In this document: piece by piece, positions 50,340 to 58,746 of the stretch | Layout: each line of letters opens with the position of its first letter | Position numbering within the stretch: position 1 is the first letter of the stretch | NCBI GenBank assembly: GCA_016282685.1 | Contig: JAEELM010000036.1 | Location: 1-64,000 of the forward strand | Direction of reading: 5' to 3' | Source: Elusimicrobiaceae bacterium | GTDB taxonomy: Bacteria; Elusimicrobiota; Elusimicrobia; Elusimicrobiales; Elusimicrobiaceae | DNA length: 64,000 nt | Notes under the pieces: generated by a model | What the model was told of the DNA's origin: nothing | The model's input: the letters and a program-made list of their open reading frames with translations, nothing else | Databases searched by the model: none | Made by a program: the position numbers and the translations under genes

Positions 50340-52559
50340 ATGGAACAAATTTTTATCGTTACGGGAATGAGCTGTAGTGTTTGCCAATCTCATGTAGAAA
50401 AGGCAGTCCTTACGCTTCCCGGGGTGCATCAAGCGCAGGTAAATTTGCTCCAGAATCGTCTGGTCGTGCAGTATGATGAAAAGGCAGTAACTCCCGCTTC
50501 TATTATTCAAGCTGTTACCCGTGCCGGGTATGGTGCGCAGTTGGAAAACGAAACGACTCCGTCTCTTGTTCCGTTAGCTCATCAAGAAGCTTCCCGTTTG
50601 CAACATCGCTTTTGGAAATCTGCAGGATGGTTGTTGATTTTAATTTATCTTTCTATGGGGAAAATGCTTTCTCCTTTTTATCCTTCTTATTTGCTCACTC
50701 ATTTTAAAGTATTGGCGGGTTTGCAATTTTTAGTGGCATTGCCCATTTTATTTTTGAACCGTCAGTTTTTTCAAAACGGTTTTAGACAATTGTGGCGCAG
50801 AACCCCTACGATGGATTCTCTAGTAGCTGTGGGGGCCGGGGCCGCTTTTGTGTTTAGCGTATGGAATTTGGTGCGTTTCTTAGAGAGTGGAAATTCTGCC
50901 GAGTTATACATAGAATCGGCTGCAATGATTGTGACGCTGGTAACATTGGGAAAATGGATGGAAGCGCGGGCTAGAGCTAAAATGACGTCGGCACTTTCCG
51001 GTTTGATACGGTTGATACCTGCCCAAGCACACGTGCGCAGAGATGAAACGGAAGAACTCGTGCCCGTTTCACAATTGGCAGTAGAAGATGTGCTGATTGT
51101 TCGCACAGGGGAACGTTTAAGCGCAGACGGGATTGTTTGTGCCGGAAACGGAAGTATTGATGAAAGTGTGTTAACAGGAGAAAGTGTCCCCCGGGAAAAA
51201 CAATACGGTGCACAAGTATCGGCTGGCACTTTATTGATAAACGGATATTTAGAAGTGATGGTGCAAAAAACAGGAACGCAAACCTTACTGGGGCAAATGG
51301 TCCGGCTGGTGGAAGAAGCTGCCGGAAGTAAAGCTCCTATGGCACGATTGGCCGACCGTGTGAGCCGCATTTTTGTACCCACCGTTTTGGTGATTTCTCT
51401 TCTTACTTTTTTGGTCTGGCTTTGCTTGGGAAGTTCCCTTGCATTTGCGCTTTCTTGTGCTATTTCCGTTTTGGTTATTTCTTGTCCTTGTGCGTTAGGA
51501 TTGGCTACCCCCACAGCCATTATGGTTGGAATGGGGCAAGCGGCTAAAAGAGGAATTTTGATTAAAAACGCCGCCGCTCTAGAAGCCTTGGCGCGTGTGA
51601 CAACTGTTGTGTTGGACAAAACCGGTACCCTTACCACCGGTCAAATGGAAGTAGTGCAGATAGTGCAGCAAGAAGGTGTTTCAACAAGAGAATTGGTGCA
51701 GATGGCCGCTTCGTTGGAAAACCCTTCCCAACATCCGTTTGCACGTGCATTAGTGAATTATGCACAACAACAAAAACAACCGCTTGTTGAGGTGGAAAAT
51801 TTTACGCTGCTTCCCGGTTGCGGGGTGCGGGCTTCTTACAAGGGGAAAATATGGCTGGGTGGAAACAGCCGGTGTATGCAACAGCAAGGCATTGCTATTG
51901 AAAAAATGGGAAATGTTGAAGTGCCGGGGAAAACGTCGTTGTTTTTCGCGCAAGGGAACCGCTTGTTGGGCGTTGTTTATTTTTCTGATACACTCAAATC
52001 AGAAGCTATATCCATGGTTGATTATCTAAAGCATTTACACAAAAAAGTAGTTTTATTGACAGGCGACAATGAACAAACTGCGCGTGCTGTTGCCGCGAAA
52101 GCCGGTGTCCCAACGGTATGGGCCGATGTATTGCCACAAGAAAAAGAACGCCTAATTAAACGTTTGCAAGAACAGAAAGAGATTGTGGCGATGGTGGGAG
52201 ATGGCGTTAATGATGCCCCCGCCCTGGCGCATGCAAACGTTGGAATTGCATTGCAAACGGGTACAGATATTGCTTCCGACGCGGCAGAAGTATTGTTGAT
52301 GAAAGACAATTTGACCGACATAGGAGTTGCCCTGGAGTTAGGATGTGCTGTGTTGAAAAACAGTAAAGAAAATTTATTTTGGGCATTCTTTTATAATATT
52401 TTGGGAATCCCTTTAGCAGCAGGTGTTTTGTATCCTTTGTTGGGATGGAAATTAAACCCCATGTTTGCTGCGGCTGCCATGAGTTTAAGTTCACTCTGCG
52501 TAGTTACTAACGCTTTGCGGTTACGGTTTTTCCGGCCGAAACATTTTCCAATTAATTGA
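50340..52559 (+). CDS. copA: Copper-type P1B ATPase
   Basis: 739 residues. One N-terminal HMA domain with GMSCSVC (C12, C15). Membrane domain with the ion-path motif SCPCALGLATPT (about 380-391), which marks Cu+ (CPC) exporters. Actuator TGES region (about 278), phosphorylation DKTGTLT (about 425-431), and VGDGVNDAPALA hinge (about 619-630). It is expected to pump Cu+ out of the cytoplasm. copZ follows 10 nt downstream. AGAGGA precedes the ATG within the operator repeat. Confidence 0.95.
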   Translation: MEQIFIVTGMSCSVCQSHVEKAVLTLPGVHQAQVNLLQNRLVVQYDEKAVTPASIIQAVTRAGYGAQLENETTPSLVPLAHQEASRLQHRFWKSAGWLLILIYLSMGKMLSPFYPSYLLTHFKVLAGLQFLVALPILFLNRQFFQNGFRQLWRRTPTMDSLVAVGAGAAFVFSVWNLVRFLESGNSAELYIESAAMIVTLVTLGKWMEARARAKMTSALSGLIRLIPAQAHVRRDETEELVPVSQLAVEDVLIVRTGERLSADGIVCAGNGSIDESVLTGESVPREKQYGAQVSAGTLLINGYLEVMVQKTGTQTLLGQMVRLVEEAAGSKAPMARLADRVSRIFVPTVLVISLLTFLVWLCLGSSLAFALSCAISVLVISCPCALGLATPTAIMVGMGQAAKRGILIKNAAALEALARVTTVVLDKTGTLTTGQMEVVQIVQQEGVSTRELVQMAASLENPSQHPFARALVNYAQQQKQPLVEVENFTLLPGCGVRASYKGKIWLGGNSRCMQQQGIAIEKMGNVEVPGKTSLFFAQGNRLLGVVYFSDTLKSEAISMVDYLKHLHKKVVLLTGDNEQTARAVAAKAGVPTVWADVLPQEKERLIKRLQEQKEIVAMVGDGVNDAPALAHANVGIALQTGTDIASDAAEVLLMKDNLTDIGVALELGCAVLKNSKENLFWAFFYNILGIPLAAGVLYPLLGWKLNPMFAAAAMSLSSLCVVTNALRLRFFRPKHFPIN

Positions 52560-52569
52560 GGAGAGCAAC

Positions 52570-52776
52570 ATGCATAAAACGGTTGAAATTCGTGGAATGA
52601 GATGCGGGCACTGCGCGGCCCATGTAGAACGCGCTTTAAACACATTAAATGGGGTTCGTGCCAAGGTAGATTTATCCACTCAAACGGCTGTGTTGGAAAG
52701 CGCCTTGGAAGTGCCTGATGAGGAAATTATACAGATGGTGCGGGATGTCGGGTACGAAGTTATTTCCATCCATTAA
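52570..52776 (+). CDS. copZ: HMA-domain copper chaperone
   Basis: 68 residues, a single ferredoxin-like HMA domain with GMRCGHCAAHVERAL (C12, C15) and the usual second half (VRDVGYEV). It carries Cu+ to CopA. GGAGAG precedes the ATG, and it is cotranscribed with copA. Confidence 0.93.
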   Translation: MHKTVEIRGMRCGHCAAHVERALNTLNGVRAKVDLSTQTAVLESALEVPDEEIIQMVRDVGYEVISIH

Positions 52777-52777
52777 G

Positions 52778-52786
52778 TGGTATAAT
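52778..52786 (+). promoter_or_regulatory. Extended -10 for nadE
   Basis: TGGTATAAT just after copZ. It predicts a start near 52793 and a 20-nt leader with AAGGAG before the nadE ATG. Confidence 0.5.
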
Positions 52787-52812
52787 AAAGTTATCCAACG
52801 AAGGAGAATTTT

Positions 52813-54729
52813 ATGAAAAATTTCGGTTTTGTAAAAGTAGGGGCTGCCATTACAAAAGTGAAAGTAGCCGATACCAACTATAACGCAGAACAGATTGTAA
52901 CGCAAATCCGCCAGGCTTACAAGGAAGGAGTGCGGGTTGTATCTTTTGCGGAATTATCCTTAACCGGTTATACTTGCGGAGATTTGTTTTTAAAACCGCA
53001 GTTGCTTGAGGCTGCCCAACAGGCGCTTACTTATGTTCTAGCCAAAACACATTCGTTGGATATTATTTTTATTGTAGGAATGCCCGTATTAGCGGGTACT
53101 AATCTGCTCAATGCGGCGGTCGTGTGCTACAAGGGCCAAATTTTAGGAGTTGTACCTAAAACTTATCTGCCCAATTATAAAGAATATTACGAGAAACGTT
53201 GGTTTACTCCGGCGCTCGCTTGGCAGGGGGGAGTGATTACTTTGTGTAACCAAACTGTGCCGGCGGGAACTAATTTGTTATTTCAAGCGGGAGGATTTGT
53301 TTTTGGCGTTGAAATTTGTGAAGATTTGTGGGCTGTCGTTGCCCCTTCCAGTTATGCCGTATTGCAAGGTGCGGACGTTATTTTTAATCTCTCGGCCAGT
53401 AATGCGCTGACCGGCAAATATGCATATGTAAAAAATTTAGTAGCCCAACAATCAGCCCGCGGTTTATGCGGATACGTATACACTTCATGTGGGTTGGGAG
53501 AATCTACGACAGATGTAGTTTATGCGTCGGATGCTCTGATTTATGAAAACGGGAAACCGCTGGCAGTTTCGCAACGGTTTTGTCCAGAAGAACAATTGAT
53601 TACTACTGAAATAGATGTGGAACGCTTGCGCAACGAACGTGCCCAAAATACCACATTCCGTTCGGATAGCAGTTTGGAAACGCAAACTCCTTACAGCGTG
53701 ATTGAAAGTACCCAACCGGTAGCTACTGTTTCCCGGCTGACTCGTCCGGTGGAAGCTTACCCGTTTGTTCCGCAAGGGGAACAATTAGATGAAAATTGCC
53801 GTGAAGTCTTTGAAATTCAAACTACCGGCTTGGCTACGCGTTTACAGGCAGCACATACTCAAAAAGTTGTGTTGGGCATTTCCGGCGGGTTAGACTCCAC
53901 ATTGGCCCTTTTAGTATGTGTAAAAACATTTGATAAATTGGCATGGTCCCGCAAAAATGTTATCGGCATTACCATGCCCGGTTTCGGGACAACGGATCGT
54001 ACATATAAAAATGCGGTGACGTTGATGAAAAAATTAGGCATTACAGTGCGTGAAATTTCAATAAAAAAAGCCTGTGAGCAACATTTTAAAGATATTGGAC
54101 ACAATGCCAGCGTGCATGATGTAACGTATGAGAATGTACAAGCGCGCGAACGTACTCAAATTTTAATGGATGTGGCCAATCAAGTAGGCGGCTTGGTGGT
54201 TGGTACGGGGGACTTGTCGGAACTGGCGTTAGGTTGGGCCACGTACAACGGAGACCATATGTCCATGTATGGCGTCAATAGCGGGGTACCGAAAACATTG
54301 GTAAGATCGCTGATAACGTGGGTAGCTGCGAATGAAAAAGATTTGCCGCAAAAAGTCTTGGCCGATATTCTGGCCACTCCTATCAGTCCGGAATTATTGC
54401 CGGCAAAAAACGGGAAAATTGCTCAACGCACGGAAGACTTAGTCGGCCCTTATGAATTGCATGATTTCTTCTTATACAATTTCTTACGGTGTGGTTTCGG
54501 ACCGCAAAAAATTCTGTTTTTGGCTCATCATGCTTTCGGAAAAAAATTTACCGTTGCTGTTATTAAAAAATGGTTGGTTGTTTTCTTGAAACGTTTTTTT
54601 GCACAGCAGTTCAAACGGTCCTGTATGCCCGACGGTCCCAAGGTGGGAAGTGTAAATTTATCTCCGCGCGGTGATTGGCGTATGCCCAGTGATGCCAGCG
54701 TGGCAGCGTGGATAGACGAATTAAAATAA
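52813..54729 (+). CDS. nadE: Glutamine-dependent NAD+ synthetase
   Basis: 638 residues. The N-terminal nitrilase-type glutaminase has its E-K-C triad: E47 (FAELSLTGY), K116 (VPKTYLPNY) and C169 (VEICEDLW). The C-terminal synthetase domain has the PP-loop GISGGLDSTLAL (about 355-366) and GTGDLSELALGWATYNGDHMS. It amidates deamido-NAD using glutamine. With nadK elsewhere in the window, both last steps of NADP synthesis are present. Confidence 0.96.
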   Translation: MKNFGFVKVGAAITKVKVADTNYNAEQIVTQIRQAYKEGVRVVSFAELSLTGYTCGDLFLKPQLLEAAQQALTYVLAKTHSLDIIFIVGMPVLAGTNLLNAAVVCYKGQILGVVPKTYLPNYKEYYEKRWFTPALAWQGGVITLCNQTVPAGTNLLFQAGGFVFGVEICEDLWAVVAPSSYAVLQGADVIFNLSASNALTGKYAYVKNLVAQQSARGLCGYVYTSCGLGESTTDVVYASDALIYENGKPLAVSQRFCPEEQLITTEIDVERLRNERAQNTTFRSDSSLETQTPYSVIESTQPVATVSRLTRPVEAYPFVPQGEQLDENCREVFEIQTTGLATRLQAAHTQKVVLGISGGLDSTLALLVCVKTFDKLAWSRKNVIGITMPGFGTTDRTYKNAVTLMKKLGITVREISIKKACEQHFKDIGHNASVHDVTYENVQARERTQILMDVANQVGGLVVGTGDLSELALGWATYNGDHMSMYGVNSGVPKTLVRSLITWVAANEKDLPQKVLADILATPISPELLPAKNGKIAQRTEDLVGPYELHDFFLYNFLRCGFGPQKILFLAHHAFGKKFTVAVIKKWLVVFLKRFFAQQFKRSCMPDGPKVGSVNLSPRGDWRMPSDASVAAWIDELK

Positions 54730-54730
54730 A

Positions 54731-54758
54731 AAAAGCCCCGTTCAAAACGGGGCTTTTG
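54731..54758. terminator. Bidirectional terminator between nadE and deoB
   Basis: AAAAGCCCCGTT and AACGGGGCTTTT pair around CAA, with T-runs on both strands, in the 43-nt convergent gap. Confidence 0.88.
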
Positions 54759-54772
54759 ATTGTAAGGGCTTT

Positions 54773-55981
54773 CTATTTATCTAAAAAGCTGGTTCCTACT
54801 TCCAACGGTTGTAAACCAAAATAATCCGCAATCGTTTGCCCGATATCGGCATAGGTACTGCGCCCGCCGATAAATTGTGGCTTTACATTTTTACCGAACA
54901 TCAAAACCGGTACATGTTCGCGGGTATGATCGGTCCCTTTGTAGGTCGGGTCACAACCGTGATCGGCAGTGATGAAAACCAAATCTCCTTCTTCCAGCTG
55001 AGAAGCCAGTTCCGGTAAACGTTTGTCAAAATATTCTAAGCCCTCGGCGTAACCTTCTATATTGCGGCGGTGGCCCCATACCATATCAAAATCTACGAAG
55101 TTGGTAAAAACCAAGCTGCGGTCCGGTGCGTGGAGAGCTTGCTGTAAGGTAACGTTCCACAGTTCTTCCAATCCGGAGGCTTTTACCGCTTGCGTGATTC
55201 CTTGTTTGGCAAAAATATCGGCTATTTTACCGACGGAAATTACTTGCCCGCCACCATTTTTAATGCTATCCAGTACGGTGGGGCGAGGCGGTTTAACGGA
55301 GTAATCGTGGCGATTTTTAGTGCGGGAAAATTCTCCTTTTTTCTCGCCTACAAATGGGCGCGCTATAACACGGGCAATGTTGTAAGGAGCCACGTGTTTG
55401 AAAGCAATTTCACACACCTTATATAAACGATCCAACCCAAAATGTGTTTCGTGCGCCGCAACTTGAAATACACTATCTGCCGACGTGTAACAAATGGGTT
55501 TGCCTGTGCGAATGTGTTCTTCACCCAACTCATCAATAATAGCGGTGCCGGAAGCGGCTTTGTTGCCCAAAATGCCGGGTAAATTGGCCTCTTGGCAAAT
55601 TTTTTCGACGAGTTCTTGCGGGAAAGAAGGATAGTCAGGTTTAAAATATCCCCATTCAAAATTTACCGGAGCTCCCGCCATTTCCCAATGGCCGGAAGAA
55701 GTATCTTTCCCCTTGCTGATTTCTTTCATAAAACCATATTTGCTGGGTAACTGAAAACGGGGAGTATCTGTGTTTTTGGGATCTAATTTTATGTTGGCAG
55801 AAGCTTCGGCCGCTTTGATGAGTCCCAACGCGGTCAAATGGGGAATATTTAAATGTCCGCGGGTTTGAATGATGTGACCCAATGTATTGGCGCCCTGATC
55901 GGAAAATTTAGCAGCGTCTTCTGCCCCTCCGATACCAAAAGAATCCATCATTAAAATAACTACACGTTTTTTTTGTGTCAT
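54773..55981 (-). CDS. deoB: Phosphopentomutase
   Basis: Start set at ATG 55981 (402 aa), with GGGGGA 6 nt upstream. Alkaline-phosphatase-superfamily fold: MMDSFGIGGAEDA (metal Asp and loop, about 10-22), STADS/YTSADSVFQVAAHE (about 168-181, phospho-Thr/Ser region), FVDFDMVWGHRRN (about 291-303), and ITADHGCDPT with DHTREHVP (about 334-353). It interconverts (deoxy)ribose-1-P and -5-P in nucleoside salvage. A TATAAT hexamer lies on the minus strand at 56008-56013. Confidence 0.96.
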   Translation of the reverse strand: MTQKKRVVILMMDSFGIGGAEDAAKFSDQGANTLGHIIQTRGHLNIPHLTALGLIKAAEASANIKLDPKNTDTPRFQLPSKYGFMKEISKGKDTSSGHWEMAGAPVNFEWGYFKPDYPSFPQELVEKICQEANLPGILGNKAASGTAIIDELGEEHIRTGKPICYTSADSVFQVAAHETHFGLDRLYKVCEIAFKHVAPYNIARVIARPFVGEKKGEFSRTKNRHDYSVKPPRPTVLDSIKNGGGQVISVGKIADIFAKQGITQAVKASGLEELWNVTLQQALHAPDRSLVFTNFVDFDMVWGHRRNIEGYAEGLEYFDKRLPELASQLEEGDLVFITADHGCDPTYKGTDHTREHVPVLMFGKNVKPQFIGGRSTYADIGQTIADYFGLQPLEVGTSFLDK

Positions 55982-56080
55982 AATTTCCCCCAAAATACTT
56001 TTCTTTTATTATACTGTAAAAAAAGCAAAAAGTTGCCATTTTAACGTATATAAAATGGTATATTATAAAAGGGGCATGTT

Positions 56081-56602
56081 ATGAAACCGGCTTATAAAAA
56101 TATGCGTGCGTTTTGGTTGGATATTACCAATTTGGAAAACCATCGGGGCGTATTGGAAATCGGCCCGGATAAAATTTCTATTGCCGGCGTGGAAATGGCA
56201 GTAGAAGATAACGGCGTGTTAAAGCATGTGTTTGTGGGAACGAATTCTTTGGGGGACAGTAGTTTTTATTTTGAAAACAACAGTAAAAGTGGTATCGGCG
56301 GAATAATTGGCGGAAATGGAAATAAAGATTTGCAAAATGCCGCTGCCCACATGTTGGCCTATGCCAGCAAATTAACCTCTCAAATGACGGCTTTGCCTTC
56401 CGGAAGTGACTTGCCTTACCTGGCCTCGCAGCAAGAGGTCTGTTTGTTCGCTCTGTCAAAAGAAAAGCTTTTCTATACGCATGTGTCTTCTCAAGAAGTG
56501 CGCAATCCGGCACATCCGTTTTATCCCATGTTTGCTTATTCTCAGCAAACCATTGGCTTTTTTAGAGAGCAACAAATGAATGAAAAATCGACGCAGTCTT
56601 GA
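56081..56602 (+). CDS. Unknown 173-residue protein upstream of GGDEF-EAL gene
   Basis: Not recognised. No signal peptide or membrane helix. It starts MKPAYKNMRAFWLDITNLEN, has a glycine-rich centre (GIGGIIGGNGNKD, about 71-83) and mixed strand/helix character. AAGGGG precedes the ATG. It is 3 nt from the GGDEF-EAL gene, so the two are almost certainly cotranscribed and possibly work together. Confidence 0.72.
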   Translation: MKPAYKNMRAFWLDITNLENHRGVLEIGPDKISIAGVEMAVEDNGVLKHVFVGTNSLGDSSFYFENNSKSGIGGIIGGNGNKDLQNAAAHMLAYASKLTSQMTALPSGSDLPYLASQQEVCLFALSKEKLFYTHVSSQEVRNPAHPFYPMFAYSQQTIGFFREQQMNEKSTQS

Positions 56603-56605
56603 TTT

Positions 56606-58123
56606 ATGAAACGTATTTCGTATCGTTCGTTTTTTATTCTTTTTTGCATTGCCTTCGTTGCGTTAGTGGCGGGGGCGGTGTACTGCGGTTTGAGCCTGCG
56701 GGAATTGCTTAAAAATTATGCTACTGCTGACGTGCAGTGGCCTTTGGTGGCTTGTGGCATTTTGTGTGCGTTGGCGATAGGGGCATTAATTTTCTTTGTG
56801 TGGTTGCTTTATCGCATGGGGCAGGAACGCTTATACCGAACGGCTTATGTGGATCCGTTGACGGGTAGTCATAATTTCCACAGCATGTACACACGCTTTG
56901 AAGAACATTTGACTGCGCTGAACGGAAAAGCGGCGTTGGTAGTATTGAATGTTGTTAAATTTAAAGTAATTAATGATTTGCATGGTTATCAACGAGGGAA
57001 TGAAGTTCTCCAACAGGTGGCCCAGGTACTAGAACATTTCGTTGCCGAAAATGAAACATTTTGCCGCATGTCAGCAGACAATTTTTTGTTGCTTTTATCT
57101 TTTGAAAACAAGAACGATTTTGCCCAAAGAATGATGAAATTAATTACCCAGCTTCGTCGGGAATGTTCGGCGGAGGAAACCCGTTTGATGATAGATGTGG
57201 CTTTGGGTATTTATGAATTGCCAACACCGGCAGTTCCCTTCTACATTGCGTTGGATCGTGCGCATTTCGCGCTGGAAAAAGCGAAAACGCTTTCGTTACA
57301 TAAATATCAATTTTTTGCCGAAGAAGATCGTTCCCGCGTGGTAGCGGAGCAGCAGATGGAAAACACCATGCATCGGGCACTGAGTAACCGGGAATTTGAG
57401 GTTTATCTGCAACCGAAATGCGATTTCAAAACGGGACATTTGAGAGGGGCTGAAGCATTGGTACGTTGGAATAAAACAGACGGGATTGTCCGGCCGGATG
57501 AATTTATCCCTGTTTTTGAAAAAAACGGTTTTATTCTGCAATTAGATATGTTTATTTTTGAAGAAGTGGCACGCTTGCTCCAACAATGGCAGGAGAAAGG
57601 ATTGTCTTTGGTTCCGATAGCAGTTAATTTTTCACGTCTTCACTTAAACGACGACCGTTTTGTACCGCAGATGCGTCGTGTAGCTTCCAGCTATAACGTA
57701 GCCACACATTTATTGGAAGTAGAGCTGACAGAAAGTGTTATTTTTAATAACTTACAACGTGCGCAGTCGGTATTAAATAATTTACACCGGTACGGTTTCT
57801 CTGTGGCTATGGATGATTTTGGGGCGGGTTATTCGTCTCTCAATGTGCTTAAAAATCTTCATTTTGACAGTATTAAACTCGATAAAGAGTTTCTAGGCGG
57901 TTTCCAAGATAATCCATATGCTCAAAATGTGATAGAGGGAACCGTTAAAATGATTAAAAAATTAAATGTGCAAGTTGTTGCCGAGGGTGTCGAAACGCGC
58001 GAGCAAGTGGACTTCTTGAAGCAAATCGGCTGTGATATCGCACAAGGATACTTCTTCTCCCGCCCCTTAAAAGCGGATGCTTTCGAGCAAGCGCTCAAAG
58101 AGAACGTTCCCTTGGGCAAATAA
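56606..58123 (+). CDS. Membrane GGDEF-EAL protein, predicted c-di-GMP phosphodiesterase
   Basis: 505 residues. Two membrane helices (about 7-28 and 45-70), then a GGDEF domain whose signature reads SADNF (about 156-160), so cyclase activity is not expected. The EAL domain is intact: AEALVRW (about 279-285), NFSRLHL, ELTESVI, DDFGAGYSSLNVLKNL (about 397-412), DKEFL, VVAEGVET and QGYFFSRPL. It should hydrolyse c-di-GMP, with the degenerate GGDEF perhaps binding GTP as a regulator. A terminator follows. Confidence 0.92.
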   Translation: MKRISYRSFFILFCIAFVALVAGAVYCGLSLRELLKNYATADVQWPLVACGILCALAIGALIFFVWLLYRMGQERLYRTAYVDPLTGSHNFHSMYTRFEEHLTALNGKAALVVLNVVKFKVINDLHGYQRGNEVLQQVAQVLEHFVAENETFCRMSADNFLLLLSFENKNDFAQRMMKLITQLRRECSAEETRLMIDVALGIYELPTPAVPFYIALDRAHFALEKAKTLSLHKYQFFAEEDRSRVVAEQQMENTMHRALSNREFEVYLQPKCDFKTGHLRGAEALVRWNKTDGIVRPDEFIPVFEKNGFILQLDMFIFEEVARLLQQWQEKGLSLVPIAVNFSRLHLNDDRFVPQMRRVASSYNVATHLLEVELTESVIFNNLQRAQSVLNNLHRYGFSVAMDDFGAGYSSLNVLKNLHFDSIKLDKEFLGGFQDNPYAQNVIEGTVKMIKKLNVQVVAEGVETREQVDFLKQIGCDIAQGYFFSRPLKADAFEQALKENVPLGK

Positions 58124-58150
58124 AGCTTTCTGTATAGACAAAAGAGGAAT

Positions 58151-58180
58151 AAAGAGGAGTTTTTTTACTCCTCTTTTTTT
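58151..58180 (+). terminator. Intrinsic terminator after GGDEF-EAL gene
   Basis: AAAGAGGAGT and ACTCCTCTTT pair around a T-rich loop and are followed by a long T-run. TATAAT at 58183-58188 directly after may start the hydrogenase operon. Confidence 0.85.
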
Positions 58181-58260
58181 GTTATAATTTAGAGGTAGTA
58201 TCTTGCGATGCATTTTACTTATATCAAGTAGTTTGCCGTACCACAATTATAGGAGACCTT

Positions 58261-58746
58261 ATGACAGACCATTTCGCTCCTGCCGCCCGTATCTTAAAAG
58301 AATACGGGTACGACAGTGCTAAACTCATCCCCATTCTGCAAAAAGTGCAGGATCATTATTCATATCTTCCCGAAGATATTATGCGCTATATCGCCAATGA
58401 ATTGAAAATTTCACCGGCACGCGTTTTTGGTGTAGCAACATTTTTTGCACACTTTTCCACCACTCCCAAGGGAAAACACATTATTAAAGTTTGTAACGGT
58501 ACTGCTTGCCACGTAAAAGGTTCTGCCTCGGCAATCAATATCGTACGGGAAAAATTGAAACTGAAAGAAGGACAAGAAACCACTGCCGACGGTATGTTTA
58601 CGTTGGAATGCGTTTCCTGTTTGGGCGCGTGCGGTTTAGCACCGGTGATGGTAATGGACGATACGGTCCATGGGCAGATTACTCCTGCCAAAGTAGCACA
58701 GATTATTGATGAAGTTGTAGCCCAGGAGGCCGCCCATGCCAAATAA
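58261..58746 (+). CDS. hydC: [FeFe] hydrogenase subunit HydC (NuoE-like)
   Basis: 161 residues, thioredoxin-like [2Fe-2S] protein. A helical N terminus (ILKEYGYDSAKLIPILQKVQ) precedes four cluster cysteines: CNGTAC (about 80 and 85) and CVSCLGAC (about 120 and 124). Part of a HydABC complex passing electrons among NADH, ferredoxin and H+. GGAGACC precedes the ATG. It overlaps hydB by 11 nt. Confidence 0.94.
   Translation: MTDHFAPAARILKEYGYDSAKLIPILQKVQDHYSYLPEDIMRYIANELKISPARVFGVATFFAHFSTTPKGKHIIKVCNGTACHVKGSASAINIVREKLKLKEGQETTADGMFTLECVSCLGACGLAPVMVMDDTVHGQITPAKVAQIIDEVVAQEAAHAK

Noticed and set aside
50771-51637. 288-residue minus-strand frame
   Set aside because: Antisense to the conserved core of copA; no recognisable motif.
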